A stretch of DNA of 64,000 nucleotides from Zeus faber (GCA_960531495.1 OY482848.1:20666897-20730896), one strand, 5' to 3'. Numbered from the stretch's first letter, positions 10,614 through 21,932 are shown. The notes: generated from the sequence alone by a model not told the origin. Program-made: numbers and translations.

Positions 10614-11990
10614 TAGTACGGAGAAAACTGTCGAAGAGAGAACCGTCCGGAAGTGAATTTAAAAAGAGAAGACTTCAGAAAGAGCAAGAAGTGTAGAAAC
10701 TAAAAGATCTGCTACTCAAGTTTGTGCAGAAATTTGGAGCAGGCTCAGCTGCGGCACAACCCCCACCCTAAGCATCGGAGACGAGGAGTCGCGAGGGCGC
10801 GTTTAAGCGCGGGTGACAGAGCCTCCGTCCGCCGCCGAGCCGGACGACAGCTTAGCTTCAACAAGCAGTGATGTGTCGCTACTTGCTGCCCAGGAGGAGC
10901 TACGCGGATTGCATGGTGAAAAACGGAAGCTCGGCCCGGGTAGATGCCCACCGCTATTGACCCAAGCATCACGGGGACATTTTGGTACAGACGCCACCAC
11001 AACGAGTCAAAAAATGTGATTTTCCACGAGACAGCGCTCACAGGATATATTCGACTGCTCATTTCAGTCGGACTTCGGCTAATGATGACAAACTTGGGGG
11101 ACCAGGGCTCGTTCATTCAAAGGACCAGGAAGCCGTGTTGTGTTTTTTGCTGCAACATTCTTTTGTACGTTTTTTTGTGAAGGGAAATCCGGCCTCGCAA
11201 GAGATGGCGTCAAAGATTGGAAGAACATATCCGGCATATTAAGCACCCACAAAAAGGCAAGTCATGCGGAAAGAGTCGGACATCAGGTTGGCCTGTCAAA
11301 GAACCGTGGATGAACAACACGATACACAATACAGGCTGACACTATTCATTGGCAGCAAGTGCCGCAACGTCTGATTAGCGTTGTAAGACTCGCGGCAAAC
11401 ACCGACTTGTGGAGATGATTCCCCCGTTTTGATGGCGTAATGGCAGCGCATGTAGAATAACTCAAGAGAATAACCTCTCGTGAAATGCATGTCCATTATT
11501 TAGGAAAAAATATACAAAACAAAATAATGGCAATGGTTGCATTTGATATACGGTGGCAAATTCTCTCGTTGCTTAATCTGGCAAAAATATTTTTCTGTCA
11601 TTTTAGACTGTACACCTGATTTGAGCAAAACTGAATAGATGACAATGATCTTGGAATTTATTGAATTGACAGATACCACTGGGGCTGGTACGACAGACGT
11701 GCTTACAAGGAAACTAGAGGAGCAGTGTCTTGATATTGGGAACATGAGAAGGCTTTGAGAATGGCGCCAACATGAGGGGGAACATGATGCTGTGCAGAAA
11801 AGAGTTTGCAACATTAATCAAGGGCGTTCTTTTTTCCATGCCGCGCTCACTCTCTCAATCTTGTTGTTAATGATAGGGTGTCACGTTGTTTCCAGGCGGT
11901 AGGCGTCTTTGGCACAATCCAAGAGGTTTTTATTATTTTTTTCTTCTTGCACTTCATGCTGGGAAGTGCTTTAAGAACACACAAAACAAG
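10614..11990 (+). pseudogene. hAT transposase pseudogene of the ZMYM1-like / TTF-zinc-finger type, N-terminal and middle parts
   Basis: Collinear patches in changing frames match the family order. At about 10645 is PSGSEFKKRRLQKEQE, the basic start. At about 11000-11240 are TSANDDKLGG, LVHSKDQEAVLCF and a DWKN-like segment, the TTF/CHH zinc-finger region. At about 11470-11620 are MHVHYLGKNIQN and KYFSVILDCTPD, the start of the RNase H-like catalytic fold with its first acidic residues. At about 11650-11770 are EFIELTDTTGAG and CLDIGNMR, and at about 11880-11960 is a GVFGTIQ-like segment. Many stops and frameshifts are present. Such proteins excise and insert hAT elements, and some relatives are domesticated. 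Degradation here argues against function. Confidence 0.8.
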
Positions 11991-11999
11991 TAGGACTCA

Positions 12000-12345
12000 C
12001 GACTACATTTACACTGCAGGCAAGAGTGGCCCAATCCATTTTTTTGCCCATATGTCGCTCAGATAATTTTTCATTTTTTCATGACAGTGTGAACAGCACC
12101 AATCACATGGAAACTGATCTTTTCAATTCGGGTTGGGTCCACTTTTATATGTGGTCCAGAATCGGATACAGGTCAGAATTCTTTGCAATGCGACCTCAGT
12201 CTGAACAGTCAAATCGGAATTCATGCAACTTTTAAGTCACTCGAAAGCAGGGGAGCAGGGGTTCCCAACCTTTTTATTATTACGGACTGGACCGCAGCGC
12301 ACGAAATGTTCACGGACATTTTCCACCAAGGGAGACGATGAACCT
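12000..12345. mobile_element. Dispersed MITE-like repeat interrupting the hAT pseudogene
   Basis: The stretch from acatttacactgcaggca through atatgtcgctcag, gacagtgtgaacagcacca, gtgtgg-like and cctcagtctgaacagtcaa, followed by gggttcccaacctttttatt, reads like common fish non-autonomous repeats. It has no coding match to hAT, while hAT sequence precedes and follows it. I infer an insertion. Exact ends and target duplication were not resolved. Confidence 0.4.
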
Positions 12346-12419
12346 GTCCTGGATCCACAATAAAAGTTGAGAAAGAGTCGATTTCTTTCACCAGGTGTCT
12401 GACTGTGCCACCAAGTCAG

Positions 12420-12690
12420 CATCAATACGTGACCAGGAGGATACTACAGCAGCTCTCCAAGAATGCACAGAACTTGTGCAGGCCCCGACACAAGGAGATT
12501 CAAGAGACATCGATGGCCATGAGTTATTTTAAGAGCTCTGTGCTTTGAGCCGGCGTCCGGACACTGGAGCCAAACTGGTGGATTCACTCCAGTACATTTG
12601 CGAGAATTATATTCTCCCTAACGCTTTTGCAGCGTTGAGAGTGCTCCTCACCCTTCCAGTGACTTCTTGAAATGAAATGAATGAAAAGCT
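12420..12690 (+). pseudogene. hAT transposase C-terminal (dimerisation) remnant
   Basis: The frame at about 12565-12665 reads LVDSLQYICENYILPNAFAA followed by LRVLLTLPVTS. It matches the C-terminal hAT dimerisation region (pattern: Phe/Leu-Pro-Asn, then ALR-LL-LPVT). It is the downstream part of the pseudogene that starts at 10614. The ERSFSKLK-type block normally next is replaced by low-similarity sequence. Confidence 0.75.
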
Positions 12691-12752
12691 ACCTACAGTG
12701 TACAATGACACAAGAAAGACAAAATGAACTTCACATTGGACACATCACATGG

Positions 12753-12756
<4 letters not shown>

Positions 12757-12795
<39 letters not shown>
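12757..12795 (+). repeat. (CA)n microsatellite
   Basis: About 19 CA units beginning with gcacac. Confidence 0.97.
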
Positions 12796-12796
<1 letters not shown>

Positions 12797-13734
12797 CTTC
12801 ACGGCAACAAGGAAAGTTGAGCAAGTTTCAACTTTATGCAAATGAGCAGCGCTGGGGAACTCAATGGGACGGAAGATAGGCTCTCACTGGCACTGTTCGT
12901 TGGAAAATGGACACTCGGACCACTGCATTGTTCCTATTATTTTAAATGAAAAATATTCACTAAAACTATCGATAAGGAACACGTCATTTTATGTTTCTTC
13001 AACAAGGGCAATTCTTTGTTTTAAGGGACGGATGGCCAGATTAATAACGTCATTTTTTTCAAGGGGTTATTCATTTTGCCAAGTAAACAAACTACACCAT
13101 TTTAATAATAACTAAGTAGTCTATCTATATAATGTATATTAAATATAAGGAGAAAAGGAGAGAGGTTTGAAATGTTTGGTGTGCCGGTCGCAAAAGCCAG
13201 TCGATTTTGAGCGGACACGCCCACAAGTGGCAGGTGCTTGGCTTCACAGCTGTCGCCAGCTGTGTGACCCTAGCATTAGGACATTTTGTCGATACATGTT
13301 GTCATCTGATGTTTCTTTGTTTATGTTCTTCCATGTTGCTTGTTTCTCTATTTTATTTGTCTCATCCGTGGTGATTCCCCCCCTCTTGGAGTAGTGATTA
13401 GTTGTTTAAAGACCAAAACATGGTGAGATAGTTCTCGAAAGAGTGGGATTGGTGGCGGTTCTGTGTAACAAAAAGCTGCGCTCTGGTCATCCCACAGGTC
13501 ATTCCCAGGACAGAGTTATTGCAGCATTTCTTGATGATTAAAGAATTAGTATTTTTTGTGCAAAAAGAGTGTGACATACTACTTGCAGAACTGTCACGTT
13601 GTAATTTAGTAACACGAATGGTCTGTGTGTGCGCGTGTGTGTGTGTGTGTGTGTGGTTCGCGTATGTGACTCAATAACTACAAAGGGTGGTAAAATGATG
13701 TCTTACCTAGCAACAAAATGGCTGGGGCCGGGAC

Positions 13735-13735
<1 letters not shown>
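12796..13735. other. No gene recognised
   Basis: Short frames of 83 and 75 codons lack recognisable motifs. A (GT)n tract lies at 13624-13656. Confidence 0.55.
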
Positions 13736-13825
<90 letters not shown>

Positions 13826-13836
13826 AATAATAATAA
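13736..13836. repeat. Compound (TTA)n(ACA)n microsatellite, probably the LINE 3' tail
   Basis: About 15 TTA units are followed by about 15 AAC units and then (AAT)n. On the minus strand it lies directly after the conserved 3' end of the L2-type LINE that begins at about 13840, where such LINEs carry microsatellite tails. Confidence 0.9.
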
Positions 13837-14799
13837 AATTATAGCCTTAATTTGCATAGCACCTTTTATACACGGCATGCTGAGTTAGACTCAAACTAAC
13901 TCAAAGTGCTTTACATCAAAAGAAGGCTGTGACAATGATACAAACCATACAAGGTAACACAAATTTGAATAATAAAACAATTAAAATATTGAAATAGATT
14001 AAAAACAGGATAACAATAAGCTCTCCTCAGTGAATTATTTCCTTATTTCAATGATGTCTTGGATTTTACTTTCATGTAACTTGACTTACCTGCATTGCCT
14101 TTCTTCCTAATAGCTGTTTCTTTCTCATCTACTTTCTAGAATTGCTCAAATCTCATCCTAGATTTTTTTCCGACATCCTTTCGCTTACCTCTATCTTACT
14201 TTTAATCTTTTTTTTTTTTAACTCTTTTTCTTTTTCAGACAACTAAGGAGACCAATTGAAGGACTGTTTGAAGGATGAGCTAAAAAAAAAAAAGGTTTTT
14301 AACATTCACTTTAAAGCACCTGCAGAGTCTGTCTTTTTAATATTCTTTGGCGGCTTGTTCCATAATTTGGGAGCATCTTTAAAAAAAGGCTGCGTCTCCC
14401 ATCTTCCTCATGCCGCAATCCGCACATGTCGATGAGCTGCATACCAAAATGCTTTGCAAATACGAAAAACACAACCGCATTAACGGAAAACACTAATGCA
14501 AAAGCCACATTACAGAAGTGAGCCACAATGCAATACAATGCAATATAAAAGTATGCAATTAATAAATAGAAAAAAACAACTTTTATATCAATCCACGTTT
14601 CTTATTTAAGCCATTTAAGTGCGATATTCCAAAGAAAACAGCTTCTACTGGCTCTGTGATAGTGTCACCCAAATCTTTTGGGTGAAAAGTGGCAGTGAAT
14701 CTCTGCGAATGAATGAATCAGTGATTCGTTTGCGGTGATTGGATTGCGGATCGTTTCAGGAATTAATCAGTTCAGTTTGTTCACCCAAAAGATTCAAAT

Positions 14800-15949
14800 G
14801 TTCAGGACACATTCAGACAGACCAACCCAGTTCTCCAGACCATCTATGAGAATATTGTGATCAATGGCGTCAAATGCTGCGCTTATGTCCAAAAGAACAA
14901 GAATTTAAACCGTGTTGACATCAGCGCTTGGTCGTAAATCATTGATTGTCTTGGTGGGAGCAGTTTCTGTGCTGTGACTGGCTCTGAAACCTGACTGAAG
15001 CTTCTCCAAAATGTGGTTTTCATTTACAAAGTTATACATTTGATTACAGACTATTTTCTCAAATACCTTACAGTTCTTCAAAACATGAAAGTTTGATATG
15101 GGCCTGTAGTTACCGAGGACCCCACAGTCCAAGTGTGGTTTCTTTAACAGTGGTTTCACAACAGCAGTTTTCAGAGCAGAGCTTGAGACACCATTGAAAA
15201 CGTTTTTTTAAATATAGTAGCGGGCAGGATCAAGAGAGCAGGTGGAAGATTTACTCTCTGTTACAATCATACAGAGCTCTGCAACAGAAATAGTACTAAA
15301 GTGATAAATCCTCATGGATTTGAGGGTTGACTATTGAAGTGTCCAGCAGCGGAGGTAATACTCGCCCTGATAGTTGTAACAAATTACTCACATTTTGTGA
15401 CAGAACGATGTAAAATATTCAAAAGAAGAAAACTCTCCTAGGTCAACCTTGGTACAGTTGAACTGATCTGGGTAGATGTCGGCTTGTCCACTCCCTCCCT
15501 CGCCTGCCACACCTCACTGACAGATAGAAGATATCTATCTATAAAAAAAAATAAATAAATAAATAAAAATAATATCATTTGGAGGACATGCTTCAATAAG
15601 CGTTGAAGAAAATAGCGCTGCTATTTTTATCTGACCAAGTTTCTGTAAAATGCATTAAATCAAGTTTATAGTGAACAAAAAGATCATTAATTAAAAATGA
15701 TTTGTTTGTTTGTGACTCAACATTTAGTAAAGCTCACTTTGAAGTGTTAACAGCAGGGCCTGAATCGGATTTTGAGTGATAAGGAATACATATAAAATTG
15801 GATAAGCAGAGTGAGTAGAGTACATCTTGTTTGGGCCTGTTCCTAGTCAAAACATGAATGGGCAAGGCTCCATGCGCTGATGCAACATCTCTCAATGTTG
15901 GGTTAGTGCTTGGGTCCCGGCTTAGTATTTGAGAAGTCGCAGATGCCAT
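14800..15949 (-). pseudogene. L2-type LINE ORF2 remnant (endonuclease start and reverse transcriptase fingers)
   Basis: Starting near 15949, the minus strand encodes a leader, then SQTNKSFLINDLF and DLMHFTETW, the first strand and catalytic Glu region of the APE-like endonuclease. After a low-similarity gap come LGEFSSFEYF, ALKTAVVKPLLKK, YRPISNFHVL, FQSGFRA-like and HSTE blocks of reverse transcriptase. LLDISAAFDAIDH with the first catalytic Asp follows, and last WVGLSECVLN at about 14810. The palm YADD and everything beyond are missing. The longest open piece is 14905-15159. An intact protein would nick DNA and prime reverse transcription at the target. Confidence 0.88.
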
Positions 15950-16708
15950 CTCAATCTGTTTGGATAGAAGACGTCAGGTAACTCCAGATGAGCACCAGTG
16001 GGAGAAAGTTGGGGGGAAAGGCAGGAAAAAAGGAGGGGGGATGAGCTGGAGGACTGGCAAAAATGGGGCTGCTAATTATTATTCAAAGACGGGTCACGTG
16101 GAATATCCTGGCTCTGAGAGTGTGCCTGGTCTGTCTGTTGTGGATAGAGTGGAGACACGCCGGAGTGGGTGGTCTGTGTCGGAGAATTCTCACTGCGTGA
16201 TCGGTGAGGTAAACCTGTTTCACTATCAGGACAAAATCTGCTAGTATTACAGATATTTATTCTGCAGAATAAGGAGACATATACAGAAGCACTTTAAAAC
16301 AGTGATGCTGTTCCTTCTGCCCTTACTTCTGCCGAAGAGTGCTTTATACTGTGAGGGGTTGTGTACCATTGGTTCAATGTCATTCATAAGACTATGCCCC
16401 CCAATCACATATCACCATCATGGTGGTTCCCTCAAACAAGGATTTAACAGTCAAAATCCTGTCACAGAATCTTACTGTGCTATAAACAAACCACAATATT
16501 CTGTCAAGCCCCCTGGGGTTATCCTTATCTCTACACAAGGTTGAGCAGAGAAGGCATGTGATCTGGTCTGTACAGTGCAGTATGGCATTGTTTGAAAGTG
16601 TCTCTTCAATGTGAGCTCTGAGACAGTCGATGAAAATCCAAGACAATGTTTTTAAAAAGCTACGTAAGATAGAAAAAAGGCTATTGTCTTATATAAGACA
16701 AAGAAGCA

Positions 16709-17104
16709 TCATTCAAACGTTAATCTTTTGCATTTTCTCTCACATCTGCTGAAACTGTGACGGAGCAGACTGTGGTGCATGAGGGCGGGGGACAGATGGG
16801 TGATGAAGGGAAGAGATCTGTTTGGACAAAGGCCACCAGGTCTGAAAAGGTTTTTGCACCCACAGAATGGATTAAAGTTATCAATTAAACTCAGCCCTTT
16901 TGAAATGCAGGCTGTCGAAAGCCATGAGTTCACCGCCAGGAGTCTGCTGAAATTCTTTATTCCTCTGTCCACTGGTGGTAGGGGACCAATGAAAAATGGC
17001 TGAATCTTAATTGGGGCAAGGCTGTCAATCAATTTGACAAAGTCCTGTTTTAACAGTTCTGACTTCTTTGAACAATGCACAATGATTTTATCAATCCATG
17101 ACAT
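16709..17104 (-). pseudogene. LINE ORF1 esterase (SGNH hydrolase-like) remnant
   Basis: The 131-codon minus frame contains IIVH, KKSELLKQDFVKLIDSL, FFIGPLPPVDRG, FSRLLAVNSWL, LIDNFNPF and LFRPGGLCPN, in the order of the ORF1 esterase domain of fish L2/CR1 LINEs. In an active copy the domain is thought to help ORF1p bind lipid or RNA. Two catalytic blocks are damaged. The GTND-type motif expected just after IIVH is missing, with the sequence jumping to SKKSELL. The DGLHPN block reads PGGLCPN, losing the Asp and His of the catalytic set. The family call is firm and loss of activity very likely. Confidence 0.8.
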
Positions 17105-17110
17105 ATTATC

Positions 17111-17806
17111 GATGAAGTCACTGACAATTGCACCTGCACAGAAATAATTAGTGGTTCTATATGGAAACTTTAGGTTTCTATAGCTTGGTACGTATTTGGC
17201 ATCCTCAAAAAATTCTTTAGAGGATCATTTCAGAGGGTTCTTTTTTGCTAAACAAAATTGTTCTATAGAGAACCTTTTAACGGTCCAAACCCTTTATTGC
17301 CATTTTTTTTTTAATAATTCTGCACAATTTAAAAAACCCCATAATATTTAAAATTTCAATAACATACAGTCAGCCCTTTGCCACTACAGTACCAACCTAT
17401 TGTAGATTGATGAAAAGGAAACAGATAGGTGTTGACCATGAAAAAGTAGTTGCACCATATAAATAGATAACTATATACAATATAAATCGTAGGCTATATT
17501 ACAAAATATTAAATATTACAGGGAACAAAACATTCCATGCACACAGTAATTAAAATATATTAGCACAACATATAAAATAAAAATAACATTTTAATAATTT
17601 AAGATTTGAAATATTCAAATATCACCGGGCAAACCTCAACATTTGGAATTACCAATAAATGTTAGTGAATATTAATGACAGATGGATTCAATTCAACCAG
17701 CAAGAACAAAAGAACAGTAGGCTAAAGAATTGTAATCTTGGCAAACACTTGAAAATGACTATTTACATCAATTCCATCATTCAGTATGAAAGCTAATTGT
17801 ATATTT
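17111..17806. other. No gene recognised; AT-rich with one repeat-like patch
   Basis: At 17150-17305 variants of ggttctatatggaaac and gaaccttttaacgg recur in imperfect direct and inverted form, like a widespread fish repeat built of GGTTCT/AGAACC units. The rest is AT-rich without structure. Confidence 0.5.
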
Positions 17807-19115
17807 TCAGCACATAGACACTCTTTTCTTACCATTTCCTAGTTTGAACAAATAATGTTCTACTGTATAAATGAGAGTGGTGCATTTCATTTGTTTGGAG
17901 TATGCCACACGAAACCGGAAATACACCTCAAGCAGACACTGCAGAGCCTGTGGCACATCCATTTCTCCACTTGTGGTGGTGACTCCATCCATCTTTATGG
18001 ATGCTTTCACAGCAATGAGGGATTCCCTGCATCAGGGAAGATGATGGTTTGGAATAAGCTTGTTGGTTCCTATGGAAAAGAAACATATGTAAGGAATCTC
18101 TTGATAGAATTTAAGCTATAGGTAATTGACAATACAAAACATGTCAATGACAATGTGAAGATTCAACACATACCTAATCTAAACAGTAAAGGAACTTGGA
18201 ACTCCCCTTGAATAGGGCAGGCAGAATCAGTATTGCTGTGCTCCTTTGCATGTCTGAAATTTCAGAAGAAATTATTGATCTCTGCATAAAACAATGTAGT
18301 TTTATGAATACAATTGTGTGTGTGAGAGTGCAAGTGCATGTGTGCATGCTGCATACCATCGTTATTGGCCTCAATTCCCGGCAGGCTTGATAGGAGGCAC
18401 CTCTGACTCCCACTATGAGCCCCCCTTGATGTTGGGTGTCATCACATTGAGAGCATCTTGAAGAATTAGCTCCAAGTCCTGGCCAAAACGCAACCTCATT
18501 TCATGATGCATCTGCAACAAACACAGCTCTGTCACTTAGCATTACAATTTTCAGCAAGTGAAGCACAGTGTCAACTTTACAGACAACAATTGGTAGAATG
18601 CCCTCTGAGAATTCATGCATTAGGTCTGGGAGGAATTATCTGGTGACATCAAAGTATTCAAACTCGGTAAATGGATACTGGTTAGCCACACCGTAAGTCT
18701 GTTTAACAGTTTACTGGTCTCACTGAATGTAGTCATACAAAACCCACACACCCTTCCAGTGTTAAAACAGCATTTTAAAATCCAGCCAATGGACAGATAA
18801 ATTGTCCGCTGAAATGGTTGTCAGAGCGCCCCTCAGATGGTGAATTATTTCATTCACACAAATCATAAACCCTTTTGTGTATAGTTCTTTGAGGTCAAGA
18901 ATGAGAGGATGTAGAATTTCCCTGGGGGTGCACCTCTGTAAGAGATGGTGCCGTATAAGAAGACACAAGTGTATGTGCCTTAACTGGGATTTGTTCTTTG
19001 GCTTTAGGTTTCAAATGGTAACATAGAAGGCAGTTTCTTTATGTATGGATTTTTTAGACCCTGATGGGTTCACAACTTCAAATTGATAAATAATCGTGAC
19101 CACAATATTGATTAA
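17807..19115 (-). pseudogene. Copy A of a multi-exon, transposon-like protein family of unknown function
   Basis: Two minus-strand blocks look protein-coding. Near 18990-18755 the frame reads LIRHHLLQRCTPREILHPLI, DLKELYTKGF and SADNLSVHW. At 18010-17807 a C-terminal-type block reads DVPQALQCLLEVYFRFRVAY and FKLGNGKKRV. From memory, these resemble multi-copy uncharacterised proteins in teleost genomes. They have NPLG, SADNL-H and a C-terminal LFxLxYxLxxxYP-like block, and they behave like mobile elements. Bases 18544-19115 are over 90 percent alike, by eye, to 21933-22490 plus 24085-24180 in copy B. A region of about 90 bases present in B (near 22150-22230) is missing here. Stops interrupt the frame. 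Exon borders were not resolved. Function unknown. Confidence 0.6.
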
Positions 19116-19387
19116 AATAATAGTGATTATCATAAAAATCTCAGATTTTAAATTAAATGTATTGGTCTAGATGCAAGGGGAAAGGTTCGTCTCAATTCCC
19201 TCTGTTTATTTAGTATGAAGCCTCCGATTGTTTTCTGATCTGCTCCTGTTTGCCCTGTTAAATATTTGTTACTGCATTATGCTGTTAATACAAACCCATC
19301 ACTTCCCAGATCCCTTTTAAATTCAAACATTAAGACATACTGGATGCAATAACAGCCGAATGGATTAAAGGACTCCAGTTAAAGTTA

Positions 19388-19392
<5 letters not shown>

Positions 19393-19466
<74 letters not shown>

Positions 19467-19473
19467 CACATAC

Positions 19474-19551
<78 letters not shown>

Positions 19552-19552
19552 A
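19393..19552. repeat. Compound (TA)n/(CA)n microsatellite
   Basis: (TA)n at 19393-19454 is followed by mixed CA/TA and then (CA)n to 19552. Confidence 0.97.
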
Positions 19553-20031
19553 TTATAACAGCTTTGTGTCACTACCGAAGCAGGCTGCAGATAAAGCGTT
19601 GCACTTAATGGGTGATCGTAGTGTCATCCTAAGGTCTAGAAGCCCCCACATCTAACCCAAATATATGCAAACGCAGGCCAATTGACAAAAAATTCCACAT
19701 TCCAAGGAGCAATCAACCCCTTTTTTGCTGAGAGAGGAAAATTCTCACCCGCCCGATGGGGGGCATGGGAAATCAATGGCCTCTCTGTAGAGGCCACTGA
19801 AGAGGAACCAGATATTCAGTTTACTGTCTCACAGGACTTTTAAAAAAATGACTCAAAACCATTAATCTATTATCAAAATAGTTGGCCATTCATTTAATAG
19901 TTGGCAACTATTTAATTGGCTAATTATTGCATGCAGCTAAAAAAAAAAAGGATAATTTAATTAATTTGTAAATAAAAACCATGAAGTACAAACTTTGTTA
20001 ACAATTAAACAATAATCGTTTAGAAGAATCC
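19553..20031. other. No gene recognised
   Basis: No open frame with a motif. AT-rich towards 19850-20030. Confidence 0.55.
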
Positions 20032-20253
20032 TGTGGTAGTTCCGACATCACATGCCCTCCAAGTGGCGTTTCCTGTGCCCTGCTGTCACAAAGACGCCGA
20101 CAACTATGGGTTGTAGACGTCAGTTTATTGCAGAGAGGAGGCTGGGTGGAATTAGCCAGGAGCAGATGGAACATGTCATGACAGAGCTCCTATCCTGAGT
20201 GTGTGTGGGGATGGGGTTTTTAACCTACTGCTCGTTAGCCCAACCAATGACCA
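20032..20253 (-). mobile_element. LTR related to the solo LTR at 30228-30486, split by a LINE
   Basis: It starts tgtggtagttccg, like the solo LTR (tgtgggagttccg). It shares the diagnostic stretch cagtttattg, ggtggaattagccaggag and gatggaacatgtcatgac, and ends accatcccat. LTR-like sequence seems to resume after the LINE tail (cacacactaca, 21134-21144). On the minus strand caataaactg supplies a poly(A) signal and ttaaaaac a TATA-like box. The full right end and a target duplication could not be established. Confidence 0.7.
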
Positions 20254-20318
20254 TCCCATCCTGTCAGCTGTGGTGACGCTGTTGCCCCAGCAGACCACTC
20301 CATAAAAGATGGCTGATG

Positions 20319-20644
20319 CCACCACGGCCATCTTTTATGGAGTGGTCTGCTGGGGCAACAGCCTCGCCACAGCTGACAGGAAGAGACTTGACAAACTGAT
20401 CAAGAAGGCCAGCTCTGTCCTGGGGGGCCCCCTGAACACAGTGCAGGTGGTGGGAGAAAGGAGGATGATGGCTCAGCTGTCGTCCATGATGGAGAACGAA
20501 TCCCACCCCATGCATGAGACTCTGACGCCACTGGAGAGCTCCTTCAGCGATGGGCTGCTTCACCCAAAGTGTGGGAAGGAGCGCTATCGCAGGTCCTTCC
20601 TTCCTGCGGCTGTCAGACTGTATAACCAACAGCGCAGCCAGTAG
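20319..20644 (+). pseudogene. LINE ORF2 C-terminal fragment
   Basis: The frame reads AIFYGVVCWGNSLATADRKR, LIKKASSVLG, VVGERRMMAQL and [17 protein letters not shown], then a stop at 20642-20644. This is the conserved C-terminal region of several vertebrate non-LTR retrotransposons, after the reverse transcriptase thumb. The ATG at 20309 lies in the hairpin loop and is not a genuine start. No frameshift is visible in the 110 codons, so the insertion is younger than its neighbours. Confidence 0.85.
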
Positions 20645-20645
20645 A

Positions 20646-20706
<61 letters not shown>

Positions 20707-20713
20707 GGCACAT

Positions 20714-20792
<79 letters not shown>
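20646..20792 (+). repeat. (CA)n microsatellite inside the LINE 3' UTR
   Basis: Two long CA runs are separated by gcaggcacatg at about 20704. Confidence 0.97.
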
Positions 20793-20793
<1 letters not shown>

Positions 20794-21033
20794 CTGTGGA
20801 AAATCCAAGTAGAATTTTTAAAAAAAGAAAAAGAAAGTACAATCCCTGATGTGCAATGTGCCAAGATACTGTATGTGCAATACGCTTAGTACTCTGGTTC
20901 CTATTTATGGTGGGGTTTATTTATATATTTGATATTTTTTATAGTGCTTACCTTGATATGCTCTCTATTTTCTGCTGTCCCCTTTCTGCTGCTGAAACAA
21001 TGTAAATTTCCCTGGTGTGGGACGAATAAAGGT

Positions 21034-21133
21034 TTATCTTATCTTATCTTATCTTATCTTATCTTATCTTATCTTATCTTATCTTATCTTATCTTATCTT
21101 ATCTTATCTTATCTTATCTTATCTTATCTTATC
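21034..21133 (+). repeat. (TTATC)20 pentanucleotide LINE tail
   Basis: Twenty nearly perfect TTATC units begin directly after aataaagg. Such tails are added or copied at the 3' end of several fish LINEs. Confidence 0.95.
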
Positions 21134-21144
21134 CACACACTACA

Positions 21145-21932
21145 TACCCCCAACACCAAACTGAGGCCAGGAAGAACTGGTGGTGGGGGGGCGGGGGCGT
21201 TTCTCAGAGAGAGATGAAAATGCAGAAATTTGTTGCGACATTTCACAATTATTTTAAGTAAAATGAAATGATTTTGTTCAAATACCGTTATTTTCAAATC
21301 AAAAGGTCAAAGAATAGAACCTATAAATCCACACACTTGGCCACTTAAAAAAGAAGGAAAACTGCTGTTTACATCATCTACCACTAGTCACTTAATGTAT
21401 CAAGTATTACATTGCATACCTGTTTTTTCATACCTCTCAGTAGTTCATTGCAGTGTTTGTCTGACAACAATCTGTCGATCTTACCATTCAGTGTGAAACT
21501 GTATTGTTGTGGCCCAGGACTATTTAAAATGTCCACTATCAAGTTGGCTATCACTATTATTATTCTCTGGATTATACTTAAACTTTCATTTTGGTAAATC
21601 CTTTATATTATTCATACTGCACCACTTCTTTACATTTTAACATTTCAAATATTGTTTTTAAATTCTGTTTTATTTTAATCACTACTATGCCCTTATTTTA
21701 CTTATTATGTAAGTTGAGTTGGCTCTGAGACTAAAAATCTCATTACTGGTAATGATACTTGCATTGTTTTCAAGTATTTGACAATTTACTTGAAACTTGA
21801 AACTAGAATTATATATACCTAGCTTGAGTGCTCCAATGAGAACAAAAGCTATTGAACTTTGTAATTCAAAACATGTAAATAAAAAACGGCTTCTATTTTG
21901 AAATTAAAAGCTGTGCAACATGTACTCAGTGT
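21145..21932. other. No gene recognised
   Basis: G-rich patch at 21180-21200. The rest is AT-rich, with no motif in the short frames. Confidence 0.55.

Larger units (their letters stand above)
13840..17110 (-). mobile_element. L2-type LINE, degraded, with ORF1 esterase, ORF2 and 3' tail
   Basis: Read on the minus strand, the order is an SGNH-esterase ORF1 (17104-16709), a poorly conserved junction, ORF2 endonuclease start and reverse transcriptase (about 15950-14800), a 3' UTR, then a 3' end shaped like other L2-group tails (aagtgctttgag ... ggtgctatgcaaatt) and a microsatellite tail. An esterase ORF1 is known for L2 and CR1 group LINEs of fish. Foreign sequence seems to lie within the 3' region: 14690-14800 holds a GAATC-type repeat. 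Many stops and frameshifts are present, so the copy is dead. Confidence 0.82.
20254..21133 (+). mobile_element. 5'-truncated LINE with an inverted 5' end and a (TTATC)n tail
   Basis: The LINE consists of the end of ORF2 (20319-20644), a 3' UTR containing a long (CA)n tract, and a terminal ggacgaataaaggtt followed by TTATC pentamers. Its first 54 bases (20260-20313) are an inverted copy of 20327-20380, 52 of 54 bases matching, with a 13-base loop. This foldback fits 5' inversion during target-primed reverse transcription. The LINE lies within an LTR. Confidence 0.85.

Noticed and set aside
10745-11116. 123-codon minus frame
   Set aside because: It lies antisense to the hAT pseudogene, whose plus-strand blocks match a known family.
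20264-20864. 192-codon minus frame and other Cys-Val or His-Thr frames
   Set aside because: They read the antisense of the LINE and its CA tract. Simple repeats stay open in several frames.
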